Shown: piece after piece, positions 12,017 to 14,583 of the stretch | Layout of the letters: each line of letters opens with the position of its first letter | Numbering within the stretch: the first letter of the stretch is position 1 | NCBI GenBank assembly: GCA_036675565.1 | Contig: JAKFER010000201.1 | Coordinates: 1-14,583 of the forward strand | Reading direction: 5' to 3' | DNA from: JACCYQ01 sp036675565 | GTDB taxonomy: Bacteria > Bacteroidota > Bacteroidia > Chitinophagales > Chitinophagaceae | Length of the DNA: 14,583 nt | Position numbers and translations under genes: made by a program | The notes under the pieces: generated by a model | Told to the model about the DNA's origin: nothing | What the model saw: only the letters and a program-made list of their open reading frames with translations | Database searches by the model: none

Positions 12017-13288
12017 ATGAAATTAACTACCCGCATCCAATTATCCGTCATGATGTTTCTTGAATTCTTTATCTGGGGAGGTTGGTTCGTAACGCTGGGC
12101 ACATTCCTGGGAGCAAACCTGAGTGCTGATGGCGGACAAATGGCCCGTGTTTTTTCTACCCAATCCTGGGGTGCTATCATTGCACCTTTTATAATTGGAC
12201 TTATTGCTGACCGTTATATCAATGCGGAAAAAATTTTAGGCGCTTTACACATTATTGGTGCCATATTAATGTACCAGATGTACCAGGCAGAAGATATTTC
12301 CATTTTCTACCCTTATGTTTTTATTTACATGGTGCTGTATATGCCCACACTGGCATTGGTGAATTCGGTTTCTTTTAACCAAATGCAGAATCCTGAAAAA
12401 GAATTTTCAGGCATTCGTGTATGGGGCACCATTGGATGGATTGTTGCCGGGCTGTTGATCAGTTTATTGTTTCACTGGGATACAGATGAAAATATAAAGG
12501 GCGGATTACTAAAGAATACTTTTTTAATGGCAGGCATTGCATCCTTGCTGCTGGGCCTGTTTAGTTTTACATTACCCAAAACACCGCCTAAGAAAAGTAA
12601 AGGTGAAAAAGTTTCCATTAAACAAATCATTGGATTAGAAGCACTGCAATTATTAAAAGACAGGAACTTCCTGGTCTTCTTTATTTCTTCTATTCTCATT
12701 TGTATTCCGCTGGCCTTTTATTACCAGACCGCACACCCGTTTTTAACCAATATGGGCGTTGATAATCCGACTGCAAAAATGTCTATCGGGCAGATATCGG
12801 AAATACTTTTCCTGCTTTTGTTACCCGTCTTCTTTGTACGGTTTGGTTTCAAAATAACCATTCTGGTAGGTATGCTTGCATGGGCTGTTCGGTATATGTT
12901 ATTTGCCTTTGGTAATGGTGATGAACTTAGCTTTATGCTGATCATTGGTATTGCCCTGCACGGCGTATGTTATGATTTCTTTTTTGTGGCTGGACAGATC
13001 TATACCAATTCAAAAGCCGGCGAGAGATACAAAAGTGCTGCACAAGGTTTGATAACATTGGCAACCTATGGTATTGGTATGCTGATTGGATTTGAAGTTG
13101 CGGGAATGATCACAGACACATATAAAATTTCTGAAAACCAATTTGATTATAAAATGATCTGGATGATCCCCGCTGGCATTGCGGCGGTTGTGATGATTCT
13201 TTTTATCATATTCTTTAAAAACAAAGAGAATAAAGTTCAGTATATTGACGAACCTTTAAAGGAGGTAACCACAGAACCCATCAGGTAA
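12017..13288 (+). CDS. MFS transporter of the nucleoside/sugar:H+ symporter type (NupG-like)
   Basis: A 423-residue inner-membrane protein with about 12 hydrophobic segments. The motif-A loop GLIADRY (61-67) lies between helices 2 and 3, and a charged loop (about 187-202) joins the two halves. SGIRVWGTIGWIVAG (131-145) and LHGVCYDFFFVAGQIY (314-329) are characteristic of the nucleoside:H+ symporter branch of the superfamily. I chose the ATG at 12017 over an in-frame TTG at 12011 because the ATG gives the normal start MKLTTRIQLSVMMF. It is divergent from the oxidoreductase operon, and the GMC gene follows in the same direction after 93 AT-rich bases without a terminator. In this setting it probably imports a sugar or 3-keto-sugar instead of a nucleoside. 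That is inferred from context only; a nucleoside substrate remains possible. Confidence 0.9.
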   Translation: MKLTTRIQLSVMMFLEFFIWGGWFVTLGTFLGANLSADGGQMARVFSTQSWGAIIAPFIIGLIADRYINAEKILGALHIIGAILMYQMYQAEDISIFYPYVFIYMVLYMPTLALVNSVSFNQMQNPEKEFSGIRVWGTIGWIVAGLLISLLFHWDTDENIKGGLLKNTFLMAGIASLLLGLFSFTLPKTPPKKSKGEKVSIKQIIGLEALQLLKDRNFLVFFISSILICIPLAFYYQTAHPFLTNMGVDNPTAKMSIGQISEILFLLLLPVFFVRFGFKITILVGMLAWAVRYMLFAFGNGDELSFMLIIGIALHGVCYDFFFVAGQIYTNSKAGERYKSAAQGLITLATYGIGMLIGFEVAGMITDTYKISENQFDYKMIWMIPAGIAAVVMILFIIFFKNKENKVQYIDEPLKEVTTEPIR

Positions 13289-13381
13289 AGGGTCTTTTTT
13301 TACGGAAAAACCAGGACATAACGTCAACAAACCAACGATAATTTAAAACCAATTATTCACCCTCAATAATTTATTTAATTC

Positions 13382-14583
13382 ATGCCAGAAAATACTTATG
13401 ATGCAATTGTGATAGGTTCCGGAATCAGTGGCGGTTGGGCTGCAAAAGAACTAACTGAAAAAGGGCTTAAAACGATCATGCTTGAACGCGGAAAAAACGT
13501 GGAGCATATTAAAGATTATTCCAGCGCCAATAAAGAACTCTGGGAATTTCCGCACCGGGGTGGCAGAACCCAGCAAATGATTGAAGATTATCCTGTTTTG
13601 AAAAGGGATTATCCATTGAATGAAATGAACCTTGAATGGTGGGCCAATGAAAAAAATGCCCCTTATGTGGAAACAAAAAGATTTGATTGGTTCCGTGGCT
13701 ACCAGGTAGGCGGACGTTCCCTATTATGGGGACGCCAAAGTTATCGCTGGAGTGAATATGATTTTGAAGCAAACGCCAAAGATGGCATCGCTGTTGACTG
13801 GCCGATCCGGTACAAAGACATTGAGCCATGGTATAGTTATGCGGAAAGATTTGCCGGTATCAGTGGAAACAGGGATGGATTATCCCAATTGCCGGATGGA
13901 GAATTTCAACCAGCCATGGAAATGAATTGTGTTGAAAAAGATGTAGCCGAAAGAATCAATAAACATTATAAGAGTACCCGGATGATCATGGGCCGGGTAG
14001 CCAATATCACGCAACCCTTACAAGCCCGTACCAATTGCCAGTACAGGAATAAATGCTGGCTGGGTTGTCCTTTTGGTGGATATTTCAGTACGCAATCATC
14101 TACCCTGCCTGCGGCAATGGCTACCGGCAATTTAACGCTGCGTCCATTTTCTATTGTTAAAGAAATCCTGTATGATAAGAATACGAAAAAAGCAACGGGA
14201 GTAAGAATCGTTGATGCTGAAAACAACCAGACCTATGATTATTTTGCCAAAATCATTTTTGTCAATGCCTCTGCTATTAATTCAGCATGGATCTTAATGA
14301 ACTCGGCTACTGATGTTTGGCCGGGTGGTTTAGGCAGCAGCAGTGGTGAATTGGGACACAACCTGATGGACCACCACTTTCGTACCGGTGCACGCGGCAC
14401 TGCCGAAGGATATGATGATAAATATTATTTCGGTCGAAGACCCAATGGTCCATACATAGTTCGGTACCAGAATTTATTTGGCGATAAAAGAAACTACCTG
14501 CGTGGGTTTGGTTACCAGGGTGGTGCCAGTCGTTCGGGATGGTCGCGTGAAATTGCTGAACTGAATATTGGCGGAGAATTTAA
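13382..14583 (+). CDS. GMC-family FAD-dependent sugar dehydrogenase, catalytic subunit, 3' end cut off
   Basis: The first 400 codons are present and the frame is open at the window end; full-length relatives have about 550-570 residues. GSGISGG (12-18) and LERG (34-37, Glu35) form the FAD-binding Rossmann fold. GYQVGGRSLLWGRQSYR (106-122) is the GMC flavin-contact signature. GHNLMDHHF (325-333) belongs to the later FAD region. Cys219, Cys225 and Cys229 form a CX5CX3C cluster, like the cysteine-rich segment of complex-type FAD glucose dehydrogenases, where it holds an iron-sulfur cluster. There is no signal peptide, although the proposed electron acceptor is exported. In such complexes a small Tat-dependent subunit carries the catalytic subunit out. 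Related enzymes oxidise glucose, gluconate or the C3 hydroxyl of glycosides. The C-terminal His/Asn active-site pair lies beyond the window, so specificity is open. Confidence 0.9.
   Translation, partial: MPENTYDAIVIGSGISGGWAAKELTEKGLKTIMLERGKNVEHIKDYSSANKELWEFPHRGGRTQQMIEDYPVLKRDYPLNEMNLEWWANEKNAPYVETKRFDWFRGYQVGGRSLLWGRQSYRWSEYDFEANAKDGIAVDWPIRYKDIEPWYSYAERFAGISGNRDGLSQLPDGEFQPAMEMNCVEKDVAERINKHYKSTRMIMGRVANITQPLQARTNCQYRNKCWLGCPFGGYFSTQSSTLPAAMATGNLTLRPFSIVKEILYDKNTKKATGVRIVDAENNQTYDYFAKIIFVNASAINSAWILMNSATDVWPGGLGSSSGELGHNLMDHHFRTGARGTAEGYDDKYYFGRRPNGPYIVRYQNLFGDKRNYLRGFGYQGGASRSGWSREIAELNIGGEF

Overview
The window looks like part of a chromosome from a Bacteroidota bacterium, most likely of the Chitinophagaceae type. 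The grounds are moderate-to-low GC, AT-rich gaps without clear Shine-Dalgarno sites, a TonB-dependent receptor with an N-terminal carboxypeptidase-regulatory-like domain, lipoproteins of Bacteroidota style, and sites resembling the phylum's TAnnTTTG -7 box. It holds eleven protein genes, two of them cut by the window edges, and two clear intrinsic terminators. I see no tRNA, rRNA, CRISPR array, transposase or phage gene, and no gene-free stretch longer than 300 bases.

Left part (1-5340): the start of an extended-SDR sugar-nucleotide epimerase/reductase gene (minus strand) and a secreted prolyl oligopeptidase (minus strand) flank a 158-bp gap almost filled by three short tandem repeats of period 7, 11 and 8. 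The 11-bp repeats also form a 36-bp palindrome. Divergent from the peptidase are 6-phosphofructokinase and pyruvate kinase, a glycolytic pair that is probably co-transcribed and ends at a symmetrical bidirectional terminator shared with the convergent receptor gene. The phosphofructokinase has a lysine where the catalytic TIDND motif normally has asparagine.

Middle (5343-8444): a 949-residue TonB-dependent receptor of unknown substrate without a SusD partner, then a gap holding small palindromes and the terminator of the next operon.

Right part (8445-14583), the most interesting region: two divergent transcription units share a 90-bp promoter region carrying a 12-bp direct repeat at 22-bp period. 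Leftwards run a Gfo/Idh/MocA oxidoreductase, a xylose-isomerase-like TIM-barrel protein, a lipoprotein c-type cytochrome and a lipoprotein of the 3-keto-disaccharide hydrolase (DUF1080) family. Rightwards run an MFS transporter of the nucleoside/sugar:H+ symporter type and a GMC flavoprotein dehydrogenase, cut by the window end, with a CX5CX3C cysteine cluster.

Taken together the right part reads as an oxidative 3-keto-glycoside route. The GMC flavoprotein would oxidise a sugar C3 hydroxyl and pass electrons to the cytochrome. The DUF1080 lipoprotein would cleave the 3-keto-glycoside, the MFS protein would import the keto-sugar, and the two cytoplasmic enzymes would isomerise or hydrate it and reduce it to an ordinary hexose that feeds glycolysis. 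The family assignments are strong; the pathway and its substrate are inference.
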